This document shows positions 18,431 through 27,542 of a DNA stretch of 64,000 nucleotides, one piece after another. How positions within the stretch are numbered: position 1 is the stretch's first letter; each line of letters begins with the position of its first letter. Both the position numbers and the translations under genes were made by a program. Source of the DNA: Albidovulum sp. (lineage in GTDB: Bacteria > Pseudomonadota > Alphaproteobacteria > Rhodobacterales > Rhodobacteraceae); the NCBI GenBank assembly GCA_028823855.1, contig JAPPFL010000055.1:62001-126000 (forward strand), in the 5' to 3' direction. Below the pieces are notes generated by a model. That model searched no databases and had not been told where the DNA came from. It was given only the letters and a program-made list of their open reading frames with translations.

Positions 18431-18849
18431 AGCGGGATCCCATGAAACAAGACCCGGCTTTCCGGGATCTGCCCGCTGCGTCCGCCGAATAACCTGGCTC
18501 GCCGAAGGAACATCTCCTCCGGGTCTTCCGAATTCGTATTGAGCATTCCCGCATTCGCGCCCCGGTCTCGTTAGCCGCGCCGGCAGGTGCAACACTAAAT
18601 CCTTATGTTCATCTTATTGGCAGACGGATCCGCTGACCCGAGCCGTTCCGGTCTCTGTAGGAATGGGATGAACCCGGCAGCATTGGAAAGCGGCACGGAA
18701 ACGTCCGAATTGTTCGTTTCTCGCGTCGCACGGCTTCCGGGCAAGCCTGTTCGGCGCGCGTCCTGCCCAAGGAACCGTATTGGCAATGAGGCGCGGAGGC
18801 GCCCGCCCCGGCGACAAGGGCGTGCCAACGCGCGAATAAAATAATACTG
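18431..18849. other. Eroded region downstream of the SDR remnant
   Basis: About 420 bases without a credible gene, probably the remains of the rest of the SDR gene. It contains one GGGATCCCA word at 18434-18442, like the palindromes near the TRAP genes, but isolated and not in a promoter position. Confidence 0.4.
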
Positions 18850-19635
18850 CTATGCGACGTCGCGCGAAATCCAATTTTCGACCTCCGCCGCAGTAGCGAA
18901 CACCGTTCCAGAATCGAAGGCGATCGGCGCGGCGGGGCGTTCGACCATGTATACGGGAATTCCCAGCTGTGCGGCGGCACGTACCTTGCGCAGTCCCGCC
19001 CGCCCGCCGGAGTTTCGGCAAATGAGGCATGTAGCGGAGCTCTTCGACAGCGCGTCCCGCTCTTGTTCCAGGCAGCGAGGCAAGGGGCGGGCGACGAGTG
19101 CGCAGCAATTCGCCGGCAGCGAATCTTCGGAGACCGGCTCCGCGACCCGAACTTGGAAATAACAGTCGGATCGACATTCGAGGGCGTCGCGAGCGGGCGA
19201 ACGAATTGCGCCGGACCCGAGCGCCGCGAACGCTCTGGATCCGCACGGCAGCGCCTTTATGGCCGAATCTAGATCCGAAAACGATTTCCAAGTACCATCC
19301 CGCCCGATGCGCCAGGCAGGTCTTTCAAGCCTGGCCAGCTTGACGCCAGCATCGGCGGCGGCGGAAATCGCATTTCCGGTTATTCGAGTCGCGAATGGAT
19401 GAGTGGCATCGACGAGATGCGTAAAGCCGGACCGCCGCAATTCTTCAGCCAGACCGTTCGATCCACCGAATCCGCCCGTGCGCACGGGAACGGCGTATTG
19501 GGCTGGATGCGTAGTCGAGCCGGCCAACGAGGCGATGGCTTCAACTTTTTCCAGCTGCGAAAGGCGCAAACAGAGGCGCCTCGCGTCGGCCGTGCCCGCT
19601 AGAACCAATATTTTTTTGCGTCCGCTCTCGGTCAT
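18850..19635 (-). CDS. cobK: Precorrin-6A reductase CobK/CbiJ
   Basis: A 261-residue NADPH-dependent reductase of the corrin macrocycle (precorrin-6A, or the cobalt form, to precorrin-6B). Recognised by the opening ILVLAGTADARRLCLRL, VRTGGFGGSNGLAEELR, LVDATHPFATRITGNA, and the late CRNSGGRAGLRKVRAAAQLGIPVYMVERPA. Its ATG overlaps the cbiD stop (ATGA), so translation is coupled. It is the last gene of the minus-strand pair cbiD-cobK. Confidence 0.92.
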   Translation of the reverse strand: MTESGRKKILVLAGTADARRLCLRLSQLEKVEAIASLAGSTTHPAQYAVPVRTGGFGGSNGLAEELRRSGFTHLVDATHPFATRITGNAISAAADAGVKLARLERPAWRIGRDGTWKSFSDLDSAIKALPCGSRAFAALGSGAIRSPARDALECRSDCYFQVRVAEPVSEDSLPANCCALVARPLPRCLEQERDALSKSSATCLICRNSGGRAGLRKVRAAAQLGIPVYMVERPAAPIAFDSGTVFATAAEVENWISRDVA

Positions 19636-20738
19636 ACTTGTCTCGATTCGGGAAAGGGAGCGCCGCTATTGCGCGCAACGATATTGCCGAACCGGTCGAC
19701 GACCATGATTTCAACCTCGATTCCGGTGCCGGCGATCTGAGACTCCGTCGTAGAGCGAGCCGCCTTGGCGACGGCCATGGCGAGCGACGGACCGGCGATC
19801 GCCAAAGCCTGCATAGCGGAATTTGCTCCGGCAACCTTGGCGGCTAGGGATTCGCTCGCGCCGCTCCGCAACGCCCGCTCCGCAAGCGCGGAAAAATCGA
19901 CTCTTGAGCGCGACGAATGCAGATCGATCGCGCCTTGCGCCAGTTTGGCGAGCTTGCCGAAGCCGCCGCTGATCGTCAGCATCGGAACGGGATGGCGGCG
20001 CATGTACTTTAGCATTCCACCGGCGAAGTCCCCCATGTCGAGCATTGCGAAGTCCGGCAGGCCGTAGAATTTCTGAGCGACCGATTCCGATGTCGATCCC
20101 GTTGAGCCGACGACATGGCCTGCTCCGGCGGCGCGGGCGACATCTATGCCCCTGTGAATCGATGCGATCCACGCCGAGCACGAATAGGGCCGGACGATGC
20201 CGGTCGTCCCTAGTACCGAAAGCCCCCCTTTAATTCCCAGCCGCGGATTCCAGGTGCCGAGAGCCAGCTCCGCGCCGCCGGGGATAGAGATTTCAATGTC
20301 GAAGTCGTCCGATTCGCCGCTGGCGCGAGCGAGCCGGCGAACTGCCGCCGACATCATTTGGCGAGGAACCGGGTTGATGGCCGGTTGGCCCGGCTCGATC
20401 GGCAGGCCCTCCATCGTTACCGTGCCTACGCCTTCTCCCGCCGAAAAAACGATTCCCGATCCCCGCGGGATCCGTCGGACCGTCGCCACGACAAGGCAGC
20501 CGTGCGTGACATCCGGATCGTCTCCTGCATCCTTGCGCACCGCCGCCGAGGCGCGGGAGTTTTCCAGAGACTTGCGCTCCAGCGGGAATTCCGGAGTTTG
20601 GCCTTTTGGGAGTTCGATTCGCACCGGATCGACCCATTCGCCCGTCAAGAGAGCCCTGCACGCCGCGGTAGTTGCCGCGGTTGCGCAAGCCCCTGTGGTA
20701 AAGCCGGACCGTAGGCTAGGATTTCGGACGTCCGCCAT
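19632..20738 (-). CDS. cbiD: Cobalt-precorrin-5B C1-methyltransferase CbiD
   Basis: A 368-residue CbiD enzyme. It performs the C1 methylation of cobalt-precorrin-5B in the early-cobalt route, replacing the unrelated CobF of the late-cobalt route. Family blocks are LRSGFTTGACATAATTAA, VTHGCLVVATVRR, GEGVGTVTMEGLP, INPVPRQMM, LGIKGGLSVLGTTGIVRPYS, GSTGSTSE and SGGFGKLAKLAQG. Starts are possible at 20759 (TTG), 20750 and 20738 (both ATG). 20738 gives the family's usual N-terminus, though none has a strong ribosome site. It is divergent from cobA with about 100 bases between. Its presence is a marker for anaerobic-type chemistry. Confidence 0.93.
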   Translation of the reverse strand: MADVRNPSLRSGFTTGACATAATTAACRALLTGEWVDPVRIELPKGQTPEFPLERKSLENSRASAAVRKDAGDDPDVTHGCLVVATVRRIPRGSGIVFSAGEGVGTVTMEGLPIEPGQPAINPVPRQMMSAAVRRLARASGESDDFDIEISIPGGAELALGTWNPRLGIKGGLSVLGTTGIVRPYSCSAWIASIHRGIDVARAAGAGHVVGSTGSTSESVAQKFYGLPDFAMLDMGDFAGGMLKYMRRHPVPMLTISGGFGKLAKLAQGAIDLHSSRSRVDFSALAERALRSGASESLAAKVAGANSAMQALAIAGPSLAMAVAKAARSTTESQIAGTGIEVEIMVVDRFGNIVARNSGAPFPESRQV

Positions 20739-20836
20739 GCGAGCGAGCATATACGGCAATCGTAGGCTGCGCGAACGCCAATTTACAATGATTGCACTCG
20801 AATTCTGGTTTCATGGCGATTAATTGTCGAGGAGCG

Positions 20837-21709
20837 ATGACTCAGATTCAAGCAGAACCTCGCCGCCATTCGCCGGCGTTGAGATTCCCGCCGCAGGGCG
20901 ACTGGCCTACTTTCGCTCCCGGTCTAGTTTGGCTTGTAGGGGCGGGGCCCGGCGACCCCGGCCTTCTTACTCTGCACGGGCTTAACGCCCTGGTCCAGGC
21001 TAACCATGTCGTTTACGACGCCTTGGCGAACCCTGCGGTTCTCGATTGGTGTTCGCCGGGTGCTACGCTTGAATTCGCCGGAAAGCGGGGAGGTCGCCCG
21101 TCTCCGGAGCAAAGGGACATAACGCTTCGTCTGATAGAGCTTGCCAAGAGCGGTGCGAAAGTTCTTCGCCTCAAGGGCGGGGATCCGTTCACGTTCGGGC
21201 GAGGCGGAGAAGAAGCTCTGATGCTTACCCGCGCAGGCGTTCCGATTCGCATAACGCCGGGAATAACCGCCGGAATCGGGGGACTTGCCTACGCCGGAAT
21301 CCCCGTTACGCACAGGGATTTCAATCGCTCTGTTACTTTCGTGACCGGGCATGATGTCAGCGGTGACGGCGCGAACGCGCTCGACTGGTCCGCTCTTTCC
21401 AAAGGCTCGCAGGTCATCGTGCTTTACATGGCGACAAAATGGTTCAGGGCTATTGCCAAGAAGTTTTTGGCAACCGGGCGCGACCCCGGTGAGCCCGTGG
21501 CTATCGTGAGCCGGGCGACTACGCCCGATCAAGTCGTTGTTGTATCGAAGTTGAAGCGCGCCGCCGACGACATGGAAAAGTTGCGCATTCAGCCGCCCTC
21601 CATCGTCTGCGTCGGACGCAATGTTCTGCTGCGGCATGAAATAGAATGGGTGTCGCATTTTGACGGCTACGAAAACGAATGCGCCTCCGCAACGACCGTC
21701 CGATCCTGA
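20837..21709 (+). CDS. cobA: Uroporphyrinogen-III C-methyltransferase CobA
   Basis: A 290-residue SAM-dependent methyltransferase making precorrin-2 from uroporphyrinogen III, the entry step to the corrin ring. The motifs are LVGAGPGDPGLLTLHG, VVYDALANP, KRGGRPSPEQRDI, VLRLKGGDPFTFGRGGEE, PGITAGIGGLAYAGIPVTHRD and VLYMATKW. There is no CysG-type dehydrogenase/ferrochelatase domain. The ATG at 20837 lies two bases behind GAGGAG, which is tight. An in-frame ATG at 20813 is an alternative. The following gene, cobB, starts close behind or within its 3' end. Confidence 0.93.
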   Translation: MTQIQAEPRRHSPALRFPPQGDWPTFAPGLVWLVGAGPGDPGLLTLHGLNALVQANHVVYDALANPAVLDWCSPGATLEFAGKRGGRPSPEQRDITLRLIELAKSGAKVLRLKGGDPFTFGRGGEEALMLTRAGVPIRITPGITAGIGGLAYAGIPVTHRDFNRSVTFVTGHDVSGDGANALDWSALSKGSQVIVLYMATKWFRAIAKKFLATGRDPGEPVAIVSRATTPDQVVVVSKLKRAADDMEKLRIQPPSIVCVGRNVLLRHEIEWVSHFDGYENECASATTVRS

Positions 21710-21728
21710 GGCGAGTGCGAGAAGGCGC

Positions 21729-23039
21729 GTGATCCGAGGCCTTGCAATAACGGCGCCGTCGACGGGATCAGGCAAAACGGTTCTGTCGCTCGGCATCATG
21801 CGAGCGCTGTCAGCCAGAGGAATTCGAGTTGCCCCTGCGAAGAGCGGTCCGGATTATATTGACCCGCAGTTCCATGCATTGGCCTGCGATCGGCCTTCGG
21901 TCAATTTGGATGCGTGGGCGATGGGCGCGCCGCTTGTTCGCGGCCTCGCGGAATCGGCGTTCGATAAGGCGGAGGAGGGTTGGCTCATCGTCGAAGGCGC
22001 CATGGGAGTTCTCGACGGCGCCGGTAAAGAGGGCTTCGGAAGCACGGCCCACCTAGCCGCCATTCTTGATTTGCCATTGGTTATGGTTGTCGATGTCCGA
22101 GGCCTGTCGCACTCGAGCGTGCTGGCTCCTCTCGGTCTACGGTCGCTAAAGCCGGATGTCGAACTTGCCGGCGTTATTTTAAACAGTGTCGGTTCCCGGC
22201 GGCACGAATCAATGGTTAGAAGCTCGTTCGAGGCGGTGGGAATCAAGGTTTTCGGCGCGGTGCCTCGCGACGCCGACCTGGAATTGCCGTCGAGGCATCT
22301 CGGCTTGGTTCCGGCGGGCGAGCACGCGGGAATTGAACGCTTTCTGTTTCGGGCGGCGACCTTGGCTGAAAAGCATATTGATTTGCCGGCGCTGTTGAAG
22401 GCGGCGGGAGTCCTTCAACGCGGCGACGAGGATCGAATGAATTGCGGAGTTGCGCCGCTTGGCCAGAGAATCGCCATTGCCCGGGACGAAGCATTCGTGT
22501 TCGCGTACAGCCATTTGGTTGAAGGCTGGCGGAAAGCCGGCGCCGAAATCAGGTATTTTTCCCCTTTGGCAGATTCGGGACCCTGCGAAGACTGCGACGC
22601 GGTGTTTCTGCCCGGCGGCTATCCCGAGCTTCATGCCGGCCGACTGGAATCGAATCGGAACTTTAAAGCCGGAATGCACGACTCTGTCGCGAGAGGCGCG
22701 GTCGTTTATGGCGAGTGCGGAGGATACATGGTACTCGGCGACGGCCTCGAAGACGGAGACGGCAAGCGTTTTTCCATGCTGGAGCTGCTGCCCTTGGAAA
22801 CGTCGTTCCGCCGTCGCCGCCATCTAGGGTATCGAACGCTTCGAGCGGAAAAAGATGCGCCCTTTAACGGTTCATTCAAGGGGCATGAATTCCACTACGC
22901 GAGCATTTCAAGGTCGGGTTCCGGCCCGAGGCTCTTTGCCGCAAGCGATTCGTTCGGAAATAATCTTGGCTGCATAGGCCACGTCGCGGGGCGTGTCAGC
23001 GGTTCTTTCGCGCACCTGATTTGCGCGGCCGGGCAATAG
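21729..23039 (+). CDS. cobB: Cobyrinic acid a,c-diamide synthase CobB/CbiA
   Basis: A 436-residue ATP- and glutamine-dependent enzyme amidating the a and c carboxylates of (hydrogeno)cobyrinic acid. The P-loop APSTGSGKTV is at residues 9-18, then KSGPDYIDPQFH, VEGAMGVLDG and the glutaminase centre VYGECGGYMVLG; a late FKGHEFHYAS block follows. I use GTG 21729, 19 bases after the cobA stop. TTG 21660 is also possible, would add 23 residues and would overlap cobA by 50 bases. Its 3' end overlaps the convergent cobM gene by 44 bases. Confidence 0.93.
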   Translation: MIRGLAITAPSTGSGKTVLSLGIMRALSARGIRVAPAKSGPDYIDPQFHALACDRPSVNLDAWAMGAPLVRGLAESAFDKAEEGWLIVEGAMGVLDGAGKEGFGSTAHLAAILDLPLVMVVDVRGLSHSSVLAPLGLRSLKPDVELAGVILNSVGSRRHESMVRSSFEAVGIKVFGAVPRDADLELPSRHLGLVPAGEHAGIERFLFRAATLAEKHIDLPALLKAAGVLQRGDEDRMNCGVAPLGQRIAIARDEAFVFAYSHLVEGWRKAGAEIRYFSPLADSGPCEDCDAVFLPGGYPELHAGRLESNRNFKAGMHDSVARGAVVYGECGGYMVLGDGLEDGDGKRFSMLELLPLETSFRRRRHLGYRTLRAEKDAPFNGSFKGHEFHYASISRSGSGPRLFAASDSFGNNLGCIGHVAGRVSGSFAHLICAAGQ

Positions 23040-23811
23040 GTCCTTTGCCGCCGCCGACAAATGGCCGCAGCACATGCGGATGCGCGGGATCGTAAAGGGC
23101 GCTTGCCTTGAAATCGCGTCGGTTCAGGCTGCGCCCAACGAAGATCAATGCCGTGCGCGTGAATTTCCTCTTCCTGATCTCATCGTGGAGCCTGCCGAGA
23201 ACGGTACGAATGATAGCCTGTTCCGGCCAGCCTATGCGATAGGCCAGAACCGTCGGGCAGTCCGGTCCGTATTGGGGGACTAGCCGCCGCTGGATTTCCC
23301 GCGAGTTTCGAACTGATAGGTGTATCACAAGAAGCGCGCCGGTAGCGCCGAGGGAGTCCAGGTTTTCGTGTTCGGGCATTGCTGTCGATTTCATGGAAGT
23401 TCGCGTAAGTATGACGGTTTGCGTCTCTTCCGGAACGGTCAATTCCTGGCCCATTGCGGCGGCGGCGGCGGCGAACGCCGGAACGCCCGGCACGATTTCG
23501 CAAGGAATGCGTAGCTCATCAAGCCGGCGCATCTGTTCTCCGATAGCGCCGAAAATCGACGGGTCGCCGGAATGCACTCTGGCGATGTCTTCGCCGCGAC
23601 CGTGCGCAGCGGCGATAGTCGCGACGATCTCCTCTAGATGCATTCTTGCCGTATCGGCGACATGCGCGCCGGACGGCGCGCACGCGACCACGGCTTTCGG
23701 TACCAGCGATCCAGCGTAGAGGCAGACGTTGCATGATTCAATTAATCGCTTGCCCTTGACAGTGATTAGTTCGGGATCGCCCGGTCCCGCGCCGATAAAA
23801 TACACCGTCAT
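22996..23811 (-). CDS. cobM: Precorrin-4 C11-methyltransferase CobM/CbiF
   Basis: A 271-residue SAM-dependent methyltransferase acting at C11 of (cobalt-)precorrin-4. The motifs are VYFIGAGPGDPELITVKG, CLYAGSLVP, VHSGDPSIFGAIGEQ, PGVPAFAAAAAAMGQELTVPE, QTVILTR and VLAYRIGWPEQ. Its ATG overlaps the stop of the cbiG-cobJ fusion gene (ATGA). The last residues form a basic tail beyond the usual end, and the gene overlaps cobB tail to tail. Confidence 0.94.
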   Translation of the reverse strand: MTVYFIGAGPGDPELITVKGKRLIESCNVCLYAGSLVPKAVVACAPSGAHVADTARMHLEEIVATIAAAHGRGEDIARVHSGDPSIFGAIGEQMRRLDELRIPCEIVPGVPAFAAAAAAMGQELTVPEETQTVILTRTSMKSTAMPEHENLDSLGATGALLVIHLSVRNSREIQRRLVPQYGPDCPTVLAYRIGWPEQAIIRTVLGRLHDEIRKRKFTRTALIFVGRSLNRRDFKASALYDPAHPHVLRPFVGGGKGPIARPRKSGARKNR

Positions 23812-25643
23812 GTCTTTTTATCTTCGGATCCATGAGATTTGTAGCCGCGGGGAGTATAGAGGTTCCAGCCGCATACTCCGCCGCCTCCTCTTCGAAACGC
23901 CCGCGATTTGGAATTGCCGACGATTAAGACGGTGGACATGTCGATGCCGTCGATGTCCAGGGAATCCAAATTCCGAACTCGCGCGGATTCTCCGTTGCGG
24001 CCTAGATTGCGAGCGACGAGGACAGGTGCATCCGGCGGGCGAAATTCTCGAAGCGTTGTAATGGTTTCGCGGAGCAATTCGCGGCGCTTATTCGATTGCG
24101 GATTGTAAATTGCTACGACGAAATCGCCTTTTGCCGCCGCTTTCACGCGCTTGCGAATAACTTCGCGGGACGTCAAGAGGTCGGATAGCGAAATCGCGCA
24201 GAAATCGTGCCCGAGCAAGGATCCGCCCCTTGCCGCAGCCGCCTGCATTGCGGACAGTCCGGGCGCGACGACGATTTCGGATTTGATGGATGCCGCTCGG
24301 CGACCGCGCGAATTCGCCGATTCGAGGATTTCGAATACCAGCGAGGCCATCGCGTATATTCCCGGATCGCCCGAGCAAACCAGAGCGACTTTCAATCCTT
24401 GGGCCGCCCGCTCCAACGCATAGTGGCAGCGCTCGGATTCTTGACCGATGGCATAGGGCTTCAGAGTCTTTCCAGCGGCCAGATGCCCCAGCAATTCGAG
24501 GTAGGGGCCGTAACCGACCAGTTCGTCGGATTCAGCGATCAAGCGAGACGCCTCCGGCGTTCTCCAATCTGCCTTGCCCGGCCCGATGCCGACTACGGCG
24601 AGCCGCCCCCTTCCTCTTCCCGGATCTCCGGCGGCAGATCCTTGGCGCGCGAGCGCGCAAGTCGAAAAGCGGGACTTGCGTTTTTCCACTTCGAGCCATC
24701 CGTCGGGACCGGCGGCGGCTAGAGCCGCCGCTTCGCTCACGCCGTGGCATCCCACTTCATTGAAAACCGCCTCGGAAGGATTTTTAAGTCGCGGCGTTTC
24801 GGATTCCAGCCTGTCGGCCGTATAGAACCGGGCCGGTACGCCCAGATCGCCGGCCAGGGCATGAATCGCGTCTTCATCCTCTTTCAAGTCAATGGAGCAG
24901 ATTGCCCCTACCTCGAACGGCGATATACCCGCCTCGGCGAGAGTCCGGCGCGCAAGCCCGATCAAATGATCCGGTTCGCAGTCGCGAGAGCAGCCCGCGC
25001 CAAGAAAATATACGGTTCGCCTGTAGATAAGAGGTTCGGCTCCGTCGACAAATACTACCAAGGGAGCGTTTTGGTCGGGCGCGTCCAGAAATTCCGTTCG
25101 AGGCCTATTCCTCAGCGGAGCGAGCCATTCCGCCCGTCCGCTGACGCGCGCGAACCGGCCGGCGAGCAGACCGGCGGCGGCCCGCTTGCAGTTTTCCGGC
25201 GTTTCCAGCCGCCAGCCGCCCGGCGGGTCATCGAGAGCTACGCCAAACGCGCCTTCGCTAGCGGTTGTAACGGCGGCGACCCCGCCAATTTTGTCTGCCA
25301 GGCCCTGAGACAGGCGGTTGCCGCCACGATGCCCGCCAAGCAGCGGAATAACGAATTTGCCGTTTTCGGAAACGCAAACGACCGGCGGCTCATTTCTCTT
25401 TTCCAATACTACGGGCGCAAGCGCTCTGATCAGTATTCCGGCGGCGCAGACGCCGATTATCGGATGACCCGCCGTGAATAGGCCGCGAAGCTCCGACGGC
25501 ACGTCGTCGATGACTTTAGCTCGGACGGCTTTTTCCGTTTTCCTGCGAACCAGCAACCGGCCGCCAACGGCGCTGGCGACGCTCGCCGCCGTATCGACTC
25601 CGTTTTCGGTCAAGCAAATTACGGCAGGTTCAAGACGCAGCAT
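23808..25643 (-). CDS. CbiG-CobJ/CbiH fusion: cobalt-precorrin-5A hydrolase plus precorrin-3B C17-methyltransferase
   Basis: A 611-residue two-enzyme protein. Residues 1 to about 332 are a full CbiG. The N-terminal and middle parts are present (HPIIGVCAAGILIRALAP, VIPLLGGHRGGNRLS), as is the C-terminal part (FLGAGCSRDCEP, SIDLKEDEDAIHALA, VGCHGVSEAAALAAAG). CbiG opens the ring and releases acetaldehyde from cobalt-precorrin-5A. After a Gly/Arg linker, residues about 347-611 are CobJ/CbiH (VVGIGPGKADWRTPEA, ELVGYGPYLELLG, ALVCSGDPGIYAMA, APGLSAMQAAAARGGS, AIYNPQSNKRRELL). A complete CbiG, rather than only the CobE-like end, points to the early-cobalt route. Overlaps cobI by 14 bases and cobM by 4. 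Confidence 0.93.
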   Translation of the reverse strand: MLRLEPAVICLTENGVDTAASVASAVGGRLLVRRKTEKAVRAKVIDDVPSELRGLFTAGHPIIGVCAAGILIRALAPVVLEKRNEPPVVCVSENGKFVIPLLGGHRGGNRLSQGLADKIGGVAAVTTASEGAFGVALDDPPGGWRLETPENCKRAAAGLLAGRFARVSGRAEWLAPLRNRPRTEFLDAPDQNAPLVVFVDGAEPLIYRRTVYFLGAGCSRDCEPDHLIGLARRTLAEAGISPFEVGAICSIDLKEDEDAIHALAGDLGVPARFYTADRLESETPRLKNPSEAVFNEVGCHGVSEAAALAAAGPDGWLEVEKRKSRFSTCALARQGSAAGDPGRGRGRLAVVGIGPGKADWRTPEASRLIAESDELVGYGPYLELLGHLAAGKTLKPYAIGQESERCHYALERAAQGLKVALVCSGDPGIYAMASLVFEILESANSRGRRAASIKSEIVVAPGLSAMQAAAARGGSLLGHDFCAISLSDLLTSREVIRKRVKAAAKGDFVVAIYNPQSNKRRELLRETITTLREFRPPDAPVLVARNLGRNGESARVRNLDSLDIDGIDMSTVLIVGNSKSRAFRRGGGGVCGWNLYTPRGYKSHGSEDKKT

Positions 25644-26334
25644 AGGGATCGGTTCCCGGGACGAGGATCATGGAAAAATAAGGCGCGGATTCGGGCGCAT
25701 CTGCGAGCGCGGACACGAATTGGCCCGAAAGCGTTGCATGGGCAATGAACAGGGATTCGGACTCGCGTCCGAGGCTTCGCAGCAATTTCCGAATCCTTTC
25801 CAGATGCCTTCCCACCTTGACAATCGCGAAAGCTCCGTCAGCGACAATCCGTTCCTCCAATACGCCATTCTCCAGAGTCGCCGGCAGCACGGTCAGCGAT
25901 TCGTTGCGAGCGCAAAGCGGATGCAGCGCCGCGGCCGCGCACGCGGTCATGGAAGTTACGCCCGGCACGACCCTAACGCGAAACCGGTCTTTCAGGCGTT
26001 CGAATAGATACATGAACGATCCGTAAAAAAAAGGATCGCCCTGGCAAATCACGACTACGTCGTCGCCTCCGAGCAAGTGGGCTGAAACTCGGTTTGACGC
26101 CGCGTCGTAGATTTCCTGGACGGGAAACCTGCTGGCCTGAATCGGAATCCTGATCGGGATTTCCACCGTTGCCGGCTGGATGCTCGTCGCCGCGATGGAT
26201 CGAGCGAAGCTTTCGCCGTTTTCGGGGGCGGGATATGCGATGACACCGGCATTGCGGATTAGCCGCTCGGCGCGAATGGTCATGAGTTCGGGGTCTCCCG
26301 GACCGACTCCGACCCCGTAGAGCGTACCGTTCAA
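25630..26334 (-). CDS. cobI: Precorrin-2 C20-methyltransferase CobI/CbiL
   Basis: A 234-residue SAM-dependent methyltransferase for C20 of (cobalt-)precorrin-2. Motifs are LYGVGVGPGDPELMTIRA, VICQGDPFFYGSFMYLFERL, VVPGVTSMTACAAAALHPL and FAIVKVGRHLERIRKLL. I choose the TTG at 26334 because it overlaps the cobL stop (TTGA) and gives the usual N-terminus. An in-frame ATG at 26379 would overlap cobL by 49 bases. Whether it prefers the metal-free or cobalt substrate cannot be told from sequence here. Confidence 0.92.
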   Translation of the reverse strand: MNGTLYGVGVGPGDPELMTIRAERLIRNAGVIAYPAPENGESFARSIAATSIQPATVEIPIRIPIQASRFPVQEIYDAASNRVSAHLLGGDDVVVICQGDPFFYGSFMYLFERLKDRFRVRVVPGVTSMTACAAAALHPLCARNESLTVLPATLENGVLEERIVADGAFAIVKVGRHLERIRKLLRSLGRESESLFIAHATLSGQFVSALADAPESAPYFSMILVPGTDPYAAS

Positions 26335-27542
26335 GTTTCCAGCGCCCACTGTGTTACGGTCATCGGTCTCCGCCAGCATCTGTAACTTCCAATATTTTCT
26401 GCGCGTTCAACCGCGATTCGTACCAGCCTCCCGCCATGTTTTGCATGAAGACTTGCTAAAAGAGATTCGGATTCCAAAGTAACTCCGTTCGCGACCAGCC
26501 TGCCGAACGGCTTCAGCGCGGCGAGCGCGACGTCGACGATTTTTTCATCGAGTCCGCCTCCAATGAAAACCGCATCGGGGCTCGGAAGACCGCGCAATGC
26601 ATCTGGGGCGGTTCCATGCACGATGCGGAGCCTGGGCGTTCCGAGATTTTCCGAATTGCGCCTGGCTATGTCGCACCTGTCGCTTCGCCGTTCGATGCCG
26701 AACGCCTCCGCGTGCGGAGCGGCGCGCATCCATTCAACGGATACGGAGCCGCTTCCCAATCCGATATCCCAGAGTAGTTCCCCTCGCGCAGGCGAAAGCG
26801 CCGCAAGCGTGATAGCGCGAACTTCCCTTTTCGTAATGTTGCCGTCGCTTTCAAACGCTTCGTCGGGAAGGCCCGGGCCTCTGCGCAACGGTTTGAATAG
26901 AGGAGAAGCGATGCATTCGATGCAAAGAGTATGGAAATCGGGGATATCGTTTTTCGGACCGGATTCGCTCCATTCGCTTGCAGTGCCTTCCACGGACGAT
27001 TCGCGCGGACCGCCCATCGCGCCCAGCGCTCGAACATGGCTCCGCCCAAATCCCTTCTCGGTTAGAAGTCGCGCGACTACCAGAGCGGTGTCGGATCCGG
27101 ATGTCAGAACTACCAATCGAGCTCCATTCGCGAACGCCGGGACTATCTGAGACGCCGGGCGCCCGTGCGCCGTTAGTTTCTCCACATCCGGAATGCTCCA
27201 TCCCATCCGTGCGCATGCATGTTGAAACGCGGAAATTTGGGGATGGAATTTGATTTCGCCCGAATCCGCGACCCGCGCGATGCGCGAGCCGGCCGAATAC
27301 CAGAGCGGATCCCCTGTTACCAGAAGCGCGACCTTTCGCCCGCGGTATCCCAGAATTTTGTCGGCCATGGCCGAAAACGGGCTCGGCCATTTGATTCGCT
27401 CCGCGCGAAGATGGGGCGCCAAGCCGTGATGACGGCTCCCGCCAATTATGATTTCCGCCGATTGAAGAGCGGATTTCGCATCCGCCGAAAGCCCGTCGTA
27501 ACCGTCTTCGCCGATGCCGATTATATCGAGCCAAGGTTTCAT
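26331..27542 (-). CDS. cobL: Precorrin-6Y C5,15-methyltransferase (decarboxylating) CobL (CbiE-CbiT fusion)
   Basis: A 403-residue bifunctional enzyme that methylates C5 and C15 and decarboxylates the C12 acetate. The N-terminal CbiE-like domain shows IIGIGEDGYDGLSADA, IIIGGSRHH, VTGDPLWYSAG and LTAHGRP. The C-terminal CbiT-like domain shows the SAM site LLWDIGLGSGSVSVEWMR and the downstream FIGGGLDEKIV. Its ATG overlaps the cobH stop (ATGA). Confidence 0.94.
   Translation of the reverse strand: MKPWLDIIGIGEDGYDGLSADAKSALQSAEIIIGGSRHHGLAPHLRAERIKWPSPFSAMADKILGYRGRKVALLVTGDPLWYSAGSRIARVADSGEIKFHPQISAFQHACARMGWSIPDVEKLTAHGRPASQIVPAFANGARLVVLTSGSDTALVVARLLTEKGFGRSHVRALGAMGGPRESSVEGTASEWSESGPKNDIPDFHTLCIECIASPLFKPLRRGPGLPDEAFESDGNITKREVRAITLAALSPARGELLWDIGLGSGSVSVEWMRAAPHAEAFGIERRSDRCDIARRNSENLGTPRLRIVHGTAPDALRGLPSPDAVFIGGGLDEKIVDVALAALKPFGRLVANGVTLESESLLASLHAKHGGRLVRIAVERAENIGSYRCWRRPMTVTQWALET

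Noticed and set aside
18434-18442. GGGATCCCA as a further regulon box
   Set aside because: Lies within the eroded SDR gene, has no partner box and no A/T flanks of the consensus.
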